Counted from the first letter of the stretch, positions 6,542-16,164 are shown. The stretch: 57,629 bases of DNA from Planctomycetota bacterium (GCA_022705325.1 JAKJER010000040.1:1-57629); one strand, 5' to 3'. Numbers and translations: made by a program. Notes: generated from the sequence alone by a model not told the origin.

Positions 6542-8419
6542 TCAGGGCGTTTGGGCGATCTGGCGCAGGCACCACAGGAGGATCTTCTTTTCGCGCTGCG
6601 TCGGCGCGCGGTCGGCGGCGGCCTGCACGGCCGCGCGGGCGCCGGCGGCGGAGGAACCCATGTAGCCCAGGGCGACCGCGGCCCGCTCGCGCATGACGAT
6701 GTCCGCGCTGGACAGGTGAGGCACGAGGATCGAGCGAGACTCCTGCGGCGCGCAGCAGAGCAGGCGGTAGCCCCAGACGGGGACGCTGCCGGCTGAGCCG
6801 TCCATGATCCCGCCCGCCAGCGCCCGCGCGTGGCGGGCCAGTCGGGGCCCGAGTTCTCGGAAGTAGCACTCGTAGATCAGGCGGGCGATGTCGGGTCCGC
6901 CGTCGCCCATCATGCCCATGGGCGGGCCGCCAGGTCCGCGCCCGAACCCGCCGCCGCCCTGCCACGGGAAGGTCGCCTGGCCGCGGATGGCCCACAACGT
7001 GGCCGACGGAAGCACGGGGTTCTTGATCCGCGTCGAGCGGATCACCGGCTCGGCGTCGGCTGCCAGCGGGCCCAGCAGCGACAGGTAGATCATGATGTTG
7101 TAGCCCTCGACCTCGGTGGCCTTGGGCAGGGCCTGCATCAGGAACTCCACGGCGGGCTTGGCCTGCTCGGTGCCGATCTGGGCCATCGCCCGCACGGCCG
7201 CCCAGCGGACGGTGGGCGTCTGCGCCTGGAGCATCCGGGTCAGGCGCGGCAAGGCGGGGGCGGCGGCCGGGCCGACACGACCCAGCGCGTCGGCGACGTC
7301 GATGGTCCACTCGGGGCGGTCCAGCAGCGGCATGAGGGCGGCGACCGCCCGCGACGCCGCCGGACCCATCAGCGTGATCGCCTGGAGGGCGGAGACGCGC
7401 ACGCCCTCGTCGTCGTCGCCGAGCAGGGCCGCCAGCTTGTCCGCCAGCGGCTCGGCGCCCCCGCAGGCCAGCCCCGCCTGCCTGGCCGCCGAGCGGCGGA
7501 CGACCGGGTCGGCGCTGTCCATGCCTTCGCGGAGGACGCGCAGCGGGCGCTCGGGCGACGAGCCCAGCCGCAGCAGGACCGACGACGACGCCAGCCGCAC
7601 GCGCGGCGACGCATCGCCCAGCAGCCCCGCCAGAACCTCCCGCGCGGGCGCCGCCTGGTCGCCCAGCCACCGCAAGTCCTCGGCCGCCTGGGCCCTCACG
7701 TCCGCGTCGGGCGATTCCAACCGCTCCGTCAGGGCCGGCAGGTCCTCCGGGCCGACCGGGCCCGGGCCGATCAGTCCCGCCGAGGCTGCCGCCATCGCCG
7801 TCGACGGCATCCGCAGGCTCATGCGAACCCGCTGGACCTTGATCAGCCCCGGGATGTTCATGCGATTCAGGGCCAGGTCGAAGCTGGCAGCCTCGTCGTT
7901 GGCCCCGTGCGCCGCCGCCGTCAGCACCACTTGCCGCCCGGCGAGCATCGTCTCGACGCCCTCGATCAGACGCGACAGCGCCCCGTAGTACGCCAGCGGC
8001 AGGTCGGGGCGGTCGGCGCCCAGTTTGTACCAGCCGCCCGTCGGGCCGTGAACCTGGTACCACCCCTCGCCCATGCAGACCAGGACCGAGCTGTCCGAGA
8101 CGAACGCCACGGCCCGGGCCCCGACCGCGGCCCACTGAAGGATCGGCCGGGGGATCGACTCCCGCCCGGCCGCCACCTGCTGACGCATCACCGCCGAGGA
8201 CAACTCGCCCTTGAGGGCCCGCACTTCCTTCACGGCCAGGGCCTTGTTGTCGCGATTGAACGCGGTCACCTCGACCACGGCGATCCGTCGGGAGTCGGAG
8301 ATGATCTTGGCCAGCGTGGGGGCCAGGTCGATGTACCCGTGCGCCCGGGATGGGGCGATCAGGGCGAACGAGACCAACAAGGCCGGGAACGTCACTCGTC
8401 GAACCGCCAAACCGAGCAT
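6542..8419 (-). CDS. Secreted HEAT-repeat protein
   Basis: The 625-residue product opens with a signal peptide (MLGLAVRRVTFPALLVSFALIAPSRAHG). An N-terminal region with no recognised domain (to about 225) is followed by HEAT-like repeats from about 230 to 430, seen as iterated blocks such as DADVRAQAAEDLRWLGDQAAP and SPRVRLASSSVLLRLG. After a Gly-rich linker (GGGGFGRGPGGPPMG) come further HEAT-like helices at the C-terminus. HEAT arrays are protein-binding scaffolds; the partner is unknown. The frame opens at 8500, but the ATG at 8419 follows GGAG by six bases and starts a good signal peptide. It is probably co-transcribed with the Pro/Gly-rich gene 86 bases upstream, with which it shares the FGRGPGGPP linker motif. 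Confidence 0.75.
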   Translation of the reverse strand: MLGLAVRRVTFPALLVSFALIAPSRAHGYIDLAPTLAKIISDSRRIAVVEVTAFNRDNKALAVKEVRALKGELSSAVMRQQVAAGRESIPRPILQWAAVGARAVAFVSDSSVLVCMGEGWYQVHGPTGGWYKLGADRPDLPLAYYGALSRLIEGVETMLAGRQVVLTAAAHGANDEAASFDLALNRMNIPGLIKVQRVRMSLRMPSTAMAAASAGLIGPGPVGPEDLPALTERLESPDADVRAQAAEDLRWLGDQAAPAREVLAGLLGDASPRVRLASSSVLLRLGSSPERPLRVLREGMDSADPVVRRSAARQAGLACGGAEPLADKLAALLGDDDEGVRVSALQAITLMGPAASRAVAALMPLLDRPEWTIDVADALGRVGPAAAPALPRLTRMLQAQTPTVRWAAVRAMAQIGTEQAKPAVEFLMQALPKATEVEGYNIMIYLSLLGPLAADAEPVIRSTRIKNPVLPSATLWAIRGQATFPWQGGGGFGRGPGGPPMGMMGDGGPDIARLIYECYFRELGPRLARHARALAGGIMDGSAGSVPVWGYRLLCCAPQESRSILVPHLSSADIVMRERAAVALGYMGSSAAGARAAVQAAADRAPTQREKKILLWCLRQIAQTP

Positions 8420-8505
8420 AGAGAACTCCATCTCGTCGGGAAGGGCCGCGGGGACACGCGTCCAAAGCGGGCAGCCGCACGGCCAGCCTTCAGAAGCCAA
8501 GCGCG

Positions 8506-9435
8506 TCAGTCGAGGTAGCCCAGGGAAACCAGAGCAGCCTCCTGATCGGGCGTGAGCAGATCGAGCAGGTCCTTCTGGGCATCGAGCAGGGCTGCCTGCG
8601 TCTTGGCCCGCAGGGCCCGCAGCGCGGTGAGCTTTTCACGGATCTGCTGTTCGGTGGCCTTCGGGTCGGACAGCACCGCCTGCAATTCAGCCGCCGCCTG
8701 CATCCACTCTCTCGAGGGCCCGCCCATGAACGGGGGCGGGCCGCCAGGTCCGCGCCCGAACCCGCCGCGCCGCATCGCCGGCTGGGTCGCCGCCCCCGCC
8801 GGCCGCGTCGTCGGACCGGCGAAGCGATCGGCCCGCAACGAGGCTGGCCCATCGGGCGGCCCGAAACCGTCGGGCGGTCCAAAGCCATCGGGAGGCGGGC
8901 CAGGCGGGAAGCCGCCCGGCGGGCCGAACCCGTCCGGCGGAGGGCCGAACCCACCCGGGGGCGGGCCGAACCGTCCGCCTCCGCCCGGTCCGAAGCCTGA
9001 CGCGCGATCCGACGGACCGCGGAAACTGTCGTTTCCAGGTGGACCGCCCGGTCCGCCCGGCCCGCGCCCGCGGTCTCGTTCGCGATCGTCACGTCCCGCC
9101 CAGACGGCCAGGCTGGCCTCCCCGTCCAGCGCCGCCTCGGCTGCCATCTTCGCCATCGCGACCTTGCGCACCATCGGGCCGATCACCTTCCACTCTTCGT
9201 CGCTGGAGCGAATGTCGGTCTTGACCTGTTCGAGCCCGAACGGATCGCCGCCCATAAACCCGCCCGGCCGGCGCTGGCCGAAGGTTCGGTCGGGTCCGTC
9301 TGGTCGCGCGGCGTCGCCGGCCTGCGACGGGCGTCGCGGCGCGGGATCGTCCCACGGCATGTCCGCCTGCCCCAGCACCAATACCCCCGCCGCTGTCACC
9401 AATCCCAGGAACAGGATCAACACTCTGTCCAGCAT
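8506..9435 (-). CDS. Secreted Pro/Gly-rich protein with LTxxQ-like helical end
   Basis: The 309-residue product has a signal peptide (LDRVLILFLGLVTAAGVLVLGQA), a helical block (about 75-110), a long Pro/Gly/Phe-rich stretch with repeated FGPP and PPDGFGP units (about 125-205), and a helical C-terminus ending LLTPDQEAALVSLGYLD. The last part resembles the LTxxQ motif of Spy/CpxP-like periplasmic proteins, although the family link is tentative. The ATG at 9435 follows AAGGAG by seven bases; an in-frame start at 9459 has no such site. It precedes and is probably in one unit with the HEAT-repeat gene. Confidence 0.65.
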   Translation of the reverse strand: MLDRVLILFLGLVTAAGVLVLGQADMPWDDPAPRRPSQAGDAARPDGPDRTFGQRRPGGFMGGDPFGLEQVKTDIRSSDEEWKVIGPMVRKVAMAKMAAEAALDGEASLAVWAGRDDRERDRGRGPGGPGGPPGNDSFRGPSDRASGFGPGGGGRFGPPPGGFGPPPDGFGPPGGFPPGPPPDGFGPPDGFGPPDGPASLRADRFAGPTTRPAGAATQPAMRRGGFGRGPGGPPPFMGGPSREWMQAAAELQAVLSDPKATEQQIREKLTALRALRAKTQAALLDAQKDLLDLLTPDQEAALVSLGYLD

Positions 9436-9664
9436 GGTCGAACTCCTTCGCCCGCGCACCAGAGTCGCGGGCCCGGCGGCGCCCGCTACGCCCGGCGAGG
9501 CCGCACATATAGACCTTGCCGCTGGCGGCCGATGCGTTTAGTCGCGCCCGAGATTGCCTCGAAACGCCCCCCTGCGCCGCCGGACCGCACGACCCGGATC
9601 GATATCCCTAACATCATCCGAATTTCGCTTGCGTTGGCGCCGCCGGGATTGGCATGATGGCGGG

Positions 9665-11983
9665 ATGGATGCACGGACGTTCATACGCGAGATCACGGCC
9701 GGGCGAAACTACCAGGGACAGGTCGTCCACGTGCGGGCGATCGACCCGCGCGAGCCGAGATACGCCGAGCCCAAGGCGCCCGTCGCCGACGGTCTGCGCT
9801 CGCTCCTGCGCCGCCAGAACATCCACCGCCTCTACGTTCACCAGGCGCGGGCGGTGGACCTGGCGACGGAGGGCAAGGACTTCGTCGTGGTCACGGGGAC
9901 GGCCTCGGGCAAGACGCTGTGCTACAACCTGCCCGTCGTGCAGACCCTGCTGAGCGAGCCGGCCGCCCGGGCGCTGTACCTCTTTCCGACCAAGGCACTC
10001 ACGCAGGACCAGTTCGCCGGGCTCCAGCGGTGGAGCCAGGAAGAGGAGCTGATCAACGTCCTGCGGCCGGCGGTGTATGACGGCGACACCCCTTCGCACA
10101 ACCGCAGCGCGGTGCGGGCGCGGGCGTCGGTGGTGCTGACCAACCCGGACATGCTCCACGTCGGCATGTTGCCGTACCACGGCAAGTGGCACGAGTTCCT
10201 GCGCAGCCTGCGATACGTCGTGATCGACGAGCTGCACACGTACCGGGGGATCTTTGGCAGCCACGTGGCGTGCGTGCTGCGGCGGCTGTTGCGGCTGTGC
10301 GAGCACTACGGCTCGCGCCCGCAGGTGATCGCCAGTTCCGCCACCATCGCCAACCCCGTCGAGCTGGCGGCCAGCCTGACCGGGCGGCGGGCCGAACTGG
10401 TGGACGACGACGGCAGCGGGCGCGGGCGAAAGTACTTCGTCCTGTGGAACCCGCCCTTCCTGGCCGGCGACAACGTGAGCCGTCGCTCCGCCAACGTGGA
10501 GGCGGTCGAATTGCTGGCCGAACTGGTGCGGCGGCGGACGCAGACGATCGTCTTCGCCAAGAGCCGCGTGGCGGCTGAACTCATCTACACCTACGCCAGG
10601 CGCCAGCTCGACGGCCAGGGCGATCTGGCCGAGCGGATCCGCCCGTATCGCGGCGGGTACCTGCCCGGCGAGCGGCGCGAGATCGAGCAGGAACTGTTTT
10701 CGGGGCGGCTGCTGGCGGTGTCGGCCACCACCGCCCTGGAACTGGGCATCGACGTGGGCGGGATGGACGCCGCCGTGCTGGTGGGCTTCCCGGGGACGAT
10801 CTGCTCGACCTGGCAGCAGGCCGGGCGGGCCGGGCGATCCAGCCAGGACAGCCTGGTCATCCTGGTGGGCTACAACGAGCCGGTCGACCAGTACCTGATG
10901 CGCCACCCGGAGTACCTGTTCGCGGCCTCGCACGAGCACGCGGTGATCGACCCGTCGAACCCGCACATCCTGGCCTCGCAGCTCGCCTGCGCGTGCTTCG
11001 AGAAGCCGCTCTCGCCCGCCGACCGCGAGTGGTTCGGACCGGTCGCGATGGAGGTGGCCGAGATCGCCCGCGAGGAAGGCGAGATGAAGGCGATCGACCA
11101 GCGGTACTACTGGTCGAAGGCGGACCTGCCCCACCGCCGCGTGAGCCTGCGGATGATGTCCAACGACACCTACGCCATCAGCGACCTCTCGCAGGCGGGC
11201 AAGGTGATCGGCAACGTGGACTCGATCTCCGCGCCCGAGCTGGTCTACCCCAACGCGGTCTACCTCCACGAGGGGCGCGGCTATCTCGTCCGCGAGCTGG
11301 ACAGCCAGGCCAAGGTCGCCCGGGTCGAGCCGGCCGACGTGGACTACTACACCCAGCCCGTGCTGGCCAGCTCGTGCCGCCTGGGCGAGCCCACGCAGAC
11401 GGGGCAACTGCTGGACGGAGAGACGTTCTTCGGACCGGCCGACGTGACCTGGCAGACGACGGCGTTCCGCAAGGTCAAGTACTACACGATGGAGCTGGTG
11501 GGCCAGAGCGATCTGGACCTGCCCGCCCAGACGCTGTCGACGACGGCGACGTGGTGGACGGCGAGCGAGGCGATGCTGGCCGAACTGGGCAAGAAGGGCC
11601 ACAATCCCATCGAGGCGTTGATGGGCGTGCGGAACCTGATGCTGGCGGCCCTGCCGTCGCTGGCGATGTGCGACCGGCGCGACATCAGCGGCATGGTGGA
11701 CTCGGCCAACCTGGGCAAGCCCGCGGTGATGGTGTACGACCGCTACCCGGGCGGGCTGGGCTTCGCCCTGCAGGGCTTCGAGCTGATGGGCCAGTGGCTG
11801 GAGATGGCCCAGCGGATCGTGGCCGAGTGCCTCTGCCAGACGGGCTGCCCGAGTTGCGTGGGCCTGCCCAACCTCCGCCCGCCCATTCACCACGACCCGG
11901 ACGTGTGCGGGTCCATGCCCGTACCGGACAAGCAGGCCACGCTGCTGCTGCTGAAGATGCTCCAGGCGGCCTGGGGCGGTTGA
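9665..11983 (+). CDS. DEAD/DEAH-box helicase with C-terminal DUF1998 (MrfA/YprA-like)
   Basis: The 772-residue product contains Walker A GTASGKT (78-84), motif II DELH (188-191), SSAT (motif III), and the motif VI region QQAGRAGR. Near the C-terminus Cys724, Cys728, Cys731 and Cys748 match the four-Cys metal site of the DUF1998 domain. This is the layout of MrfA/YprA superfamily 2 helicases, which in Bacillus subtilis translocate 3'-5' on DNA and help repair mitomycin damage. No MrfB-type exonuclease gene is adjacent. The frame opens at 9554, but the ATG at 9665 starts the family-like sequence. The gene is divergent from the Pro/Gly-rich gene. Confidence 0.88.
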   Translation: MDARTFIREITAGRNYQGQVVHVRAIDPREPRYAEPKAPVADGLRSLLRRQNIHRLYVHQARAVDLATEGKDFVVVTGTASGKTLCYNLPVVQTLLSEPAARALYLFPTKALTQDQFAGLQRWSQEEELINVLRPAVYDGDTPSHNRSAVRARASVVLTNPDMLHVGMLPYHGKWHEFLRSLRYVVIDELHTYRGIFGSHVACVLRRLLRLCEHYGSRPQVIASSATIANPVELAASLTGRRAELVDDDGSGRGRKYFVLWNPPFLAGDNVSRRSANVEAVELLAELVRRRTQTIVFAKSRVAAELIYTYARRQLDGQGDLAERIRPYRGGYLPGERREIEQELFSGRLLAVSATTALELGIDVGGMDAAVLVGFPGTICSTWQQAGRAGRSSQDSLVILVGYNEPVDQYLMRHPEYLFAASHEHAVIDPSNPHILASQLACACFEKPLSPADREWFGPVAMEVAEIAREEGEMKAIDQRYYWSKADLPHRRVSLRMMSNDTYAISDLSQAGKVIGNVDSISAPELVYPNAVYLHEGRGYLVRELDSQAKVARVEPADVDYYTQPVLASSCRLGEPTQTGQLLDGETFFGPADVTWQTTAFRKVKYYTMELVGQSDLDLPAQTLSTTATWWTASEAMLAELGKKGHNPIEALMGVRNLMLAALPSLAMCDRRDISGMVDSANLGKPAVMVYDRYPGGLGFALQGFELMGQWLEMAQRIVAECLCQTGCPSCVGLPNLRPPIHHDPDVCGSMPVPDKQATLLLLKMLQAAWGG

Positions 11984-12138
11984 GGCGGCGGGGTCTGGCG
12001 GACCGGCTGCGCGGGCTTGCGGACATAGTGCTTGCCCCGCGACGCCGACGGACATATATGTATGCAGGTCGGTTGGTGATCGCTGGGGTTCGGCGGTCGC
12101 CGGGATGGTGCGTCGGCTTCTTTGGAAGGAGAAGGGCG

Positions 12139-13518
12139 ATGAATAGACAGCCTCAAAGCGTGAAGCGGATTACACGGCGCGGTTTCATGGGCGGGGCGGC
12201 GGCGCTGGCGGGCATCAGCATCGTCCCGCGCCATGTCCTGGGCGGGCGGGGAACCGTGCCCCCCAGCGAGAAGATGAACATCGGCGGCGTCGGCGTGGGC
12301 GGCATGCAGGGCGGCAACGACGTCCGCAGCGTCGGCGGCGGCGAGAACATCTACGCGCTGTGCGACGTGGACGCCAACCATCTGGCCAAGATCGCCCCGA
12401 AGTTCCCGGCCGCCAAGCACTACCGCGATTTCCGCGAGATGCTGGACAAGGAGCACAAGAACCTCGACGGCATCACCGTGACGATCCCCGATCACATGCA
12501 CGCCACGGTGGCGCTGTGGGCCATGGAGCGCGGCATCGGCGTGTACTGCCAGAAGCCCCTCACCCAGTCGGTCTGGGAAGCCCGCCTGCTGACCAAGGCC
12601 GCCCAGAAGTACAAGGTGCCCACCCAGATGGGCAACCAGGGCTACTCCTCCGAGGCCACCCGCGTCGCCTGCGAGATCATCTGGAAGGGCGACATCGGCG
12701 ACGTCACCGAGGTGCACTCCTGGTGCGGCGGCGGCTTCGCGCGCGGCATCACCAAGTGGCCCGACGTCGAACCCGTCCCCGATACGCTCAACTGGGACCT
12801 CTGGACCGGGCGCGCCGCCGAGCACACCTACAGCTCCAAGATACACCCCATCAACTGGCGCGGGTTCCTGGACTACGGCACGCAGATGATCGGCGACTGG
12901 GGCATCCACATGCTCGGCCCGGCCAACTGGGGCCTCCAACTCGGCAGCCCCACCAGCGTCGAGTGCACCGCGGTGGAGGGCGTCAACCCCGTCACGTACC
13001 CCAGCTACGTCTGCAAGATGGAGTTCCCCGAGCGCCCGAACAAGTTCGTCCCCGCCGGGAAGATGCCTCCGGTGACCCTGTACTGGTACGAAGGCAGCAT
13101 GGTCAAGAACTTCAAGCCGCCGCAGGGCCTGACCTCGCAAGACCTCAAGGGCGTCAACGAGCTGTTCGTCGGCACCAAGGGGTTCCTGGGCACGGGCGGC
13201 CGGGGCGAGAGCGTGCGCCTGGTGCCGGAGTCGGCGATGAAGGGCTACAAGAAACCCGCCGCCGTGATCAAGCGCTCGCCGGGCCACTACCAGGACTGGA
13301 TCCGCTCGTGCAAGGGCGGTGACCCAGCCTGCTCCAACTTCACCATCGCCGGCCCCTACGCCGAGTGGATGCTGCTGGGCGCCATCTGCTGGCGGTTCCC
13401 CAACGAGAAGCTCCTGTGGGACGGCCAGAACCTGCGATTCACCAACAGCGAGAAGGCCAACGAGTTCGTGAAGCCCAAGTTCCGCAAGGGCTGGGAACTC
13501 AAGGACATCACCCTGTAA
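12139..13518 (+). CDS. Tat-exported Gfo/Idh/MocA-family oxidoreductase
   Basis: The 459-residue product starts with a twin-arginine signal (TRRGFMGGAAALAG). A Rossmann-type NAD(P)-binding domain follows (IGGVGVGGMQGGND; ALCDVD), and the family motif appears as YCQKPLT in place of the usual CEKP. The C-terminal substrate domain includes NWRGFLDYGTQMIGDWGIHM. Secreted members of this family are abundant in planctomycetes and are thought to act on sugars or glycosides with bound cofactor; the substrate cannot be read from the sequence. The ATG at 12139 follows an AAGGAGAAGGG site. The same frame is open far upstream through the helicase gene, which is only GC-rich frame shadow. Confidence 0.88.
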   Translation: MNRQPQSVKRITRRGFMGGAAALAGISIVPRHVLGGRGTVPPSEKMNIGGVGVGGMQGGNDVRSVGGGENIYALCDVDANHLAKIAPKFPAAKHYRDFREMLDKEHKNLDGITVTIPDHMHATVALWAMERGIGVYCQKPLTQSVWEARLLTKAAQKYKVPTQMGNQGYSSEATRVACEIIWKGDIGDVTEVHSWCGGGFARGITKWPDVEPVPDTLNWDLWTGRAAEHTYSSKIHPINWRGFLDYGTQMIGDWGIHMLGPANWGLQLGSPTSVECTAVEGVNPVTYPSYVCKMEFPERPNKFVPAGKMPPVTLYWYEGSMVKNFKPPQGLTSQDLKGVNELFVGTKGFLGTGGRGESVRLVPESAMKGYKKPAAVIKRSPGHYQDWIRSCKGGDPACSNFTIAGPYAEWMLLGAICWRFPNEKLLWDGQNLRFTNSEKANEFVKPKFRKGWELKDITL

Positions 13519-13798
13519 AGACGCCAAGCCGCCCGGGACAGTCCTTCATCCGGCGGCATGGGCCAAGTTCCACCCACGGTGCCACCTTCGAGCAAACCTC
13601 GCCGGCGGCACCGCTTGCATGAGTCCTTGAGAAGGACACCTAGCGAGCAGATCGAGTTGAATCCGGATGCTGAGCTTGTCGACGTACTTCCTGAGTCGAA
13701 CGAATTTGAAAGGTCAGGAGATCGTCAAGCCATGCCCCTTACCGCAATTTACCTCTTCATCGCGTGGCTAGTCGGAGTAGCGGAGAGAACGCTGGATG

Positions 13799-14164
13799 CT
13801 ATCCCATGAAACGCCTTCCTATGGTTCGCAAGACCAAGACTCCCGCAGGTGTTACCTGCCCATCCTCAGCGATGATTCCGGCGTGTCGTAGGCGCGATCG
13901 GACTTCGTCGGGCAATTCTTCAAGCACATGACGAGAGCGCATTCGGACTACTTCGTATGGTGCGTCATTCATCAGAAGGTGGCGCATCTCGGGATGCCGG
14001 AAGAGGGTGCGCACGAATCTCGGGGATAGCTCTTCCACTCCCTCCAACATCTCCTGTTCCATGCCGCGCAACTGCATTTGGAGTCGGTCGCGATCCTCTT
14101 CGAGTTTCCGGATGTTCGATTCCGCTTCCGCCCGCTTCTGCTCAAGCTCTTCCATTTTCTCCAT
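13799..14164 (-). CDS. C-terminal fragment of the broken coiled-coil gene
   Basis: The 121-residue open frame begins with a coiled coil (MEKMEELEQKRAEAESNIRK) and ends in a compact helical region (MRSRHVLEELPDEVRSRLRH, then VTPAGVLVLRTIG) suggestive of a winged helix. The 20 codons upstream to the in-frame TAG at 14225 are also coding-like, which argues that this is the continuation of the gene above. It might be translated separately from the ATG at 14164. Confidence 0.5.
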   Translation of the reverse strand: MEKMEELEQKRAEAESNIRKLEEDRDRLQMQLRGMEQEMLEGVEELSPRFVRTLFRHPEMRHLLMNDAPYEVVRMRSRHVLEELPDEVRSRLRHAGIIAEDGQVTPAGVLVLRTIGRRFMG

Positions 14165-14224
14165 GAATTCTCGGCGTTCGTTCTCGTGCTGATAGGCACG
14201 CTGGGAGAGTTCACGGAAGAGGTT

Positions 14225-14560
14225 CTATCGTTCCTTGAGTACGTTCTGTAAACTCTCTTTTACCTCCTCTTCCTTGCCTTTGGTTTCTGCTACCTTCTTT
14301 TCGATCTCCCCGGGCGATCTGGTAATGCCTTCGAACTGTGACTGTATACGACCATATCCCTCATCCAGATGCTTGAGCCGCTCACCGAACCGTTCTTCGA
14401 TTCGCCCAAGTATCTCCGAAGTCTTCTGCGTGAAGTTGTAGATGTTGTCGTAGAACTGATTGCTAGAATCCGTTGTCTTGAAATAAAAGGCCACTGACAT
14501 CCCGATCGCGAACAAAGCCAAGATCATTGCTAGCAAGTCAGAGAATTCAAACTTGCTCAA
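14225..14560 (-). CDS. N-terminal membrane/coiled-coil fragment of the broken gene
   Basis: The 111-codon frame opens at a TTG but is coding-like further upstream, where another hydrophobic helix (LAIVVVLAVVAWRVAW) is encoded. It contains one TM helix (LLAMILALFAIGMSVAFYF) followed by a heptad-rich region. It ends at a TAG that separates it from the C-terminal fragment in the same frame. Confidence 0.5.
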   Translation of the reverse strand: MSKFEFSDLLAMILALFAIGMSVAFYFKTTDSSNQFYDNIYNFTQKTSEILGRIEERFGERLKHLDEGYGRIQSQFEGITRSPGEIEKKVAETKGKEEEVKESLQNVLKER

Positions 14561-14709
14561 ATCAAGAGCAAATGCTGACCAGGCAACTCGCCATGCGACA
14601 ACTGCAAGAACGACAACTATGGCCAGCTTGAGACCATAGCCTGTAAGTTGACGGACGTCCCGACAGCCTGGTCGAACTTCGACGCTCTTTCCTGTTCGTT
14701 CATGGAGTA

Positions 14710-15753
14710 CTATGCCTCTTCATCGGTGTGGAAAATAGCCTCTTCTGGGCGCTCGATTGCCGAAACAATATTCTCAGCGACCTTATCAAGGAGCTTCTGG
14801 CCCCAGAACGGATCCATCACGTCGTAGTAAATCACACGAATGTGCCGGACGTCGAACGGAACATCTCCCTCGTTTGAAGATATGAGTACGACTGGCTTGC
14901 GTAGGGCATGGGCCAATCCAAGTTCATAAAACACGTTGGGGTTTCGGTTCGTCAACTCTGCAACGAGTATCTTGGCGGCTTTAATTCCGCGCCACACTTG
15001 ATCAATAATCTTCCCGGTAGCGAAGATGTCCGCGTCCGCACGCACGGGTTTGAGTCCCGCCTTCTCGATCGCAGGCTTGTACACTTTCTCATAGTAGTCC
15101 CCTAGGGGACTGGCGAACGGTTGCATCACGAAACACGTATCGCTAGATGTAACACCAGCCGCTTTGCTCTGCTTCTTAATGGTCTTCTCGTCAATTGCGG
15201 CCCCTGAGGACTTGTCAGAGATGTCCCGAAGGCGCTTGCTTCCGTTGTGGTCTTCGATCATATCTGCATCGGAAAGCGACTCCAAAAGGACGGTGCGGAA
15301 TTCCTGATACTTGTCCTCGGAAATGTGATACTTGTCGATAGCGGTGTTCTTGAGGAACTGGTCGTCAGGAAGGTTCTCGCCCCGATAATGGGAGTAGACT
15401 TCCGAAATCCCCGGAGCTTTTAGAATTGCCTGGCGTAAGCCATCAATTTCATCCGACGGCTGCTTTGGCCGCAGAATCTGCTTCGCCAGTTCCGATGGTT
15501 CGAGTTTCTTGTCTTCCGTCCTTAAGAAACCGTACTTGTTTGCTGCGGCGATCTCCACGCCGAACGACCCGGTAACTCTGCAATCGCAAAAGGTCGCAGC
15601 TTCGTCACGAGTGCAAGCATTGCCGGCGTTCTGGTCAAGAATAGCCTTAGGAATGCGAAGGGCCTTCTTGAGAGGGACGCGGGGGAAACTAGTCTCCTTC
15701 TGTTTTCCGGCGACCTTCTTCGTCGTCTTCCTGTTGGCAGCATTCTTCGCCAT
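14710..15753 (-). CDS. TIR-like/nucleoside deoxyribosyltransferase-like protein with N-terminal helical domain
   Basis: In this 347-residue protein the C-terminal domain (about 206-311) reads CFVMQPFASPLGDYYEKVY, ADIFATGKIIDQVW, ELTNRNPNVFYELGLAHAL and FDVRHIRVIYYD. That is a TIR-like/deoxyribosyltransferase-like Rossmann domain in which the Glu of NVFYELG (Glu277) is the likely catalytic residue. The N-terminal half (about 25-170) looks like DUF5343-type helical/winged-helix sequence, and the first 20 residues are Lys-rich. Related domain pairs occur in anti-phage and stress loci, where nucleotide or NAD cleavage is proposed. The start has GGAG eight bases upstream. A membrane coiled-coil gene begins six bases after its stop, so the pair looks like a two-gene system with a broken partner. 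GC is lower than in the flanking genes. Confidence 0.75.
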   Translation of the reverse strand: MAKNAANRKTTKKVAGKQKETSFPRVPLKKALRIPKAILDQNAGNACTRDEAATFCDCRVTGSFGVEIAAANKYGFLRTEDKKLEPSELAKQILRPKQPSDEIDGLRQAILKAPGISEVYSHYRGENLPDDQFLKNTAIDKYHISEDKYQEFRTVLLESLSDADMIEDHNGSKRLRDISDKSSGAAIDEKTIKKQSKAAGVTSSDTCFVMQPFASPLGDYYEKVYKPAIEKAGLKPVRADADIFATGKIIDQVWRGIKAAKILVAELTNRNPNVFYELGLAHALRKPVVLISSNEGDVPFDVRHIRVIYYDVMDPFWGQKLLDKVAENIVSAIERPEEAIFHTDEEA

Positions 15754-16164
15754 GGTTGTTCTCCGGTTGAGCCAGTCTCATGCCAAGAGCGGCGAGAGTC
15801 TGAGAGTCCCAGACGTGAGGCACTCTCGGGTCTCTTGTTCTGTGAACCGGTGGGTGCGACCCTTTGACAGGCTCAGGGTTTGGAGAGGTCGAACGTCGGC
15901 CTGCCCCACGCAACCGGCCGGATCACAACGATTGGCCACCCCGAAGCTTGGGCGTCTGAAGCTCATCGAGATGGCCCAGCGACCGAACTTATACCAAACT
16001 TCTCTGCTGCTTGCAAGAAATAACCAGCGCCTTTTCCGATGGGCGTCCGTGGGAGACCGGGGCCCTATTCTCAGTTGGCCCGTGTGGCGGCCTTGCCCAA
16101 GGGCCACCCGCCGCCAAGCTCCGTTCTTGCTGCTACCTCCATTTCGCGTGCCGGCCCCAACCCC
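15754..16164. other. Intergenic stretch without a recognised gene
   Basis: It contains the leader of the TIR-like gene at its left end. I see no credible coding frame; the open frames across it are low quality and mutually overlapping. Confidence 0.5.

Larger units (their letters stand above)
13799..14703 (-). pseudogene. Broken membrane coiled-coil gene next to the TIR-like gene
   Basis: An ATG at 14703 lies six bases after the stop of the TIR-like gene and encodes MNEQERASKFDQAVG before running into a stop. From about base 14655 the +2-shifted frame continues with a hydrophobic helix, then a second one, then a coiled coil to a TAG at 14227-14225. The very same frame resumes after that TAG, with coiled-coil residues directly following, and runs to 13799. 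The simplest reading is one gene of about 300 codons broken by one frameshift and one amber codon. Recoding or assembly error are alternatives. Translated as one, it would have two TM helices, about 150 residues of coiled coil and a basic helical C-terminal domain. Confidence 0.6.

Noticed and set aside
6830..8518. 562-residue plus-strand open frame over the HEAT-repeat gene
   Set aside because: Arg/Gln/Gly-rich antisense shadow caused by high GC; the minus-strand frame has a signal peptide and clear repeats.
9614..12055. 813-residue antisense frame over the helicase
   Set aside because: No domain; composition typical of a reverse-strand shadow.
10993..12138. Long open extension upstream of the Gfo/Idh/MocA gene
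   Set aside because: It overlaps the helicase gene in another frame, is Gly/Arg-rich and low complexity, and the true start has a ribosome site and Tat signal.
13558..13809. 83-residue plus-strand frame with a hydrophobic end
   Set aside because: No ribosome site and no similarity that I recognise; its end runs over the coiled-coil gene's tail. Too weak to annotate.
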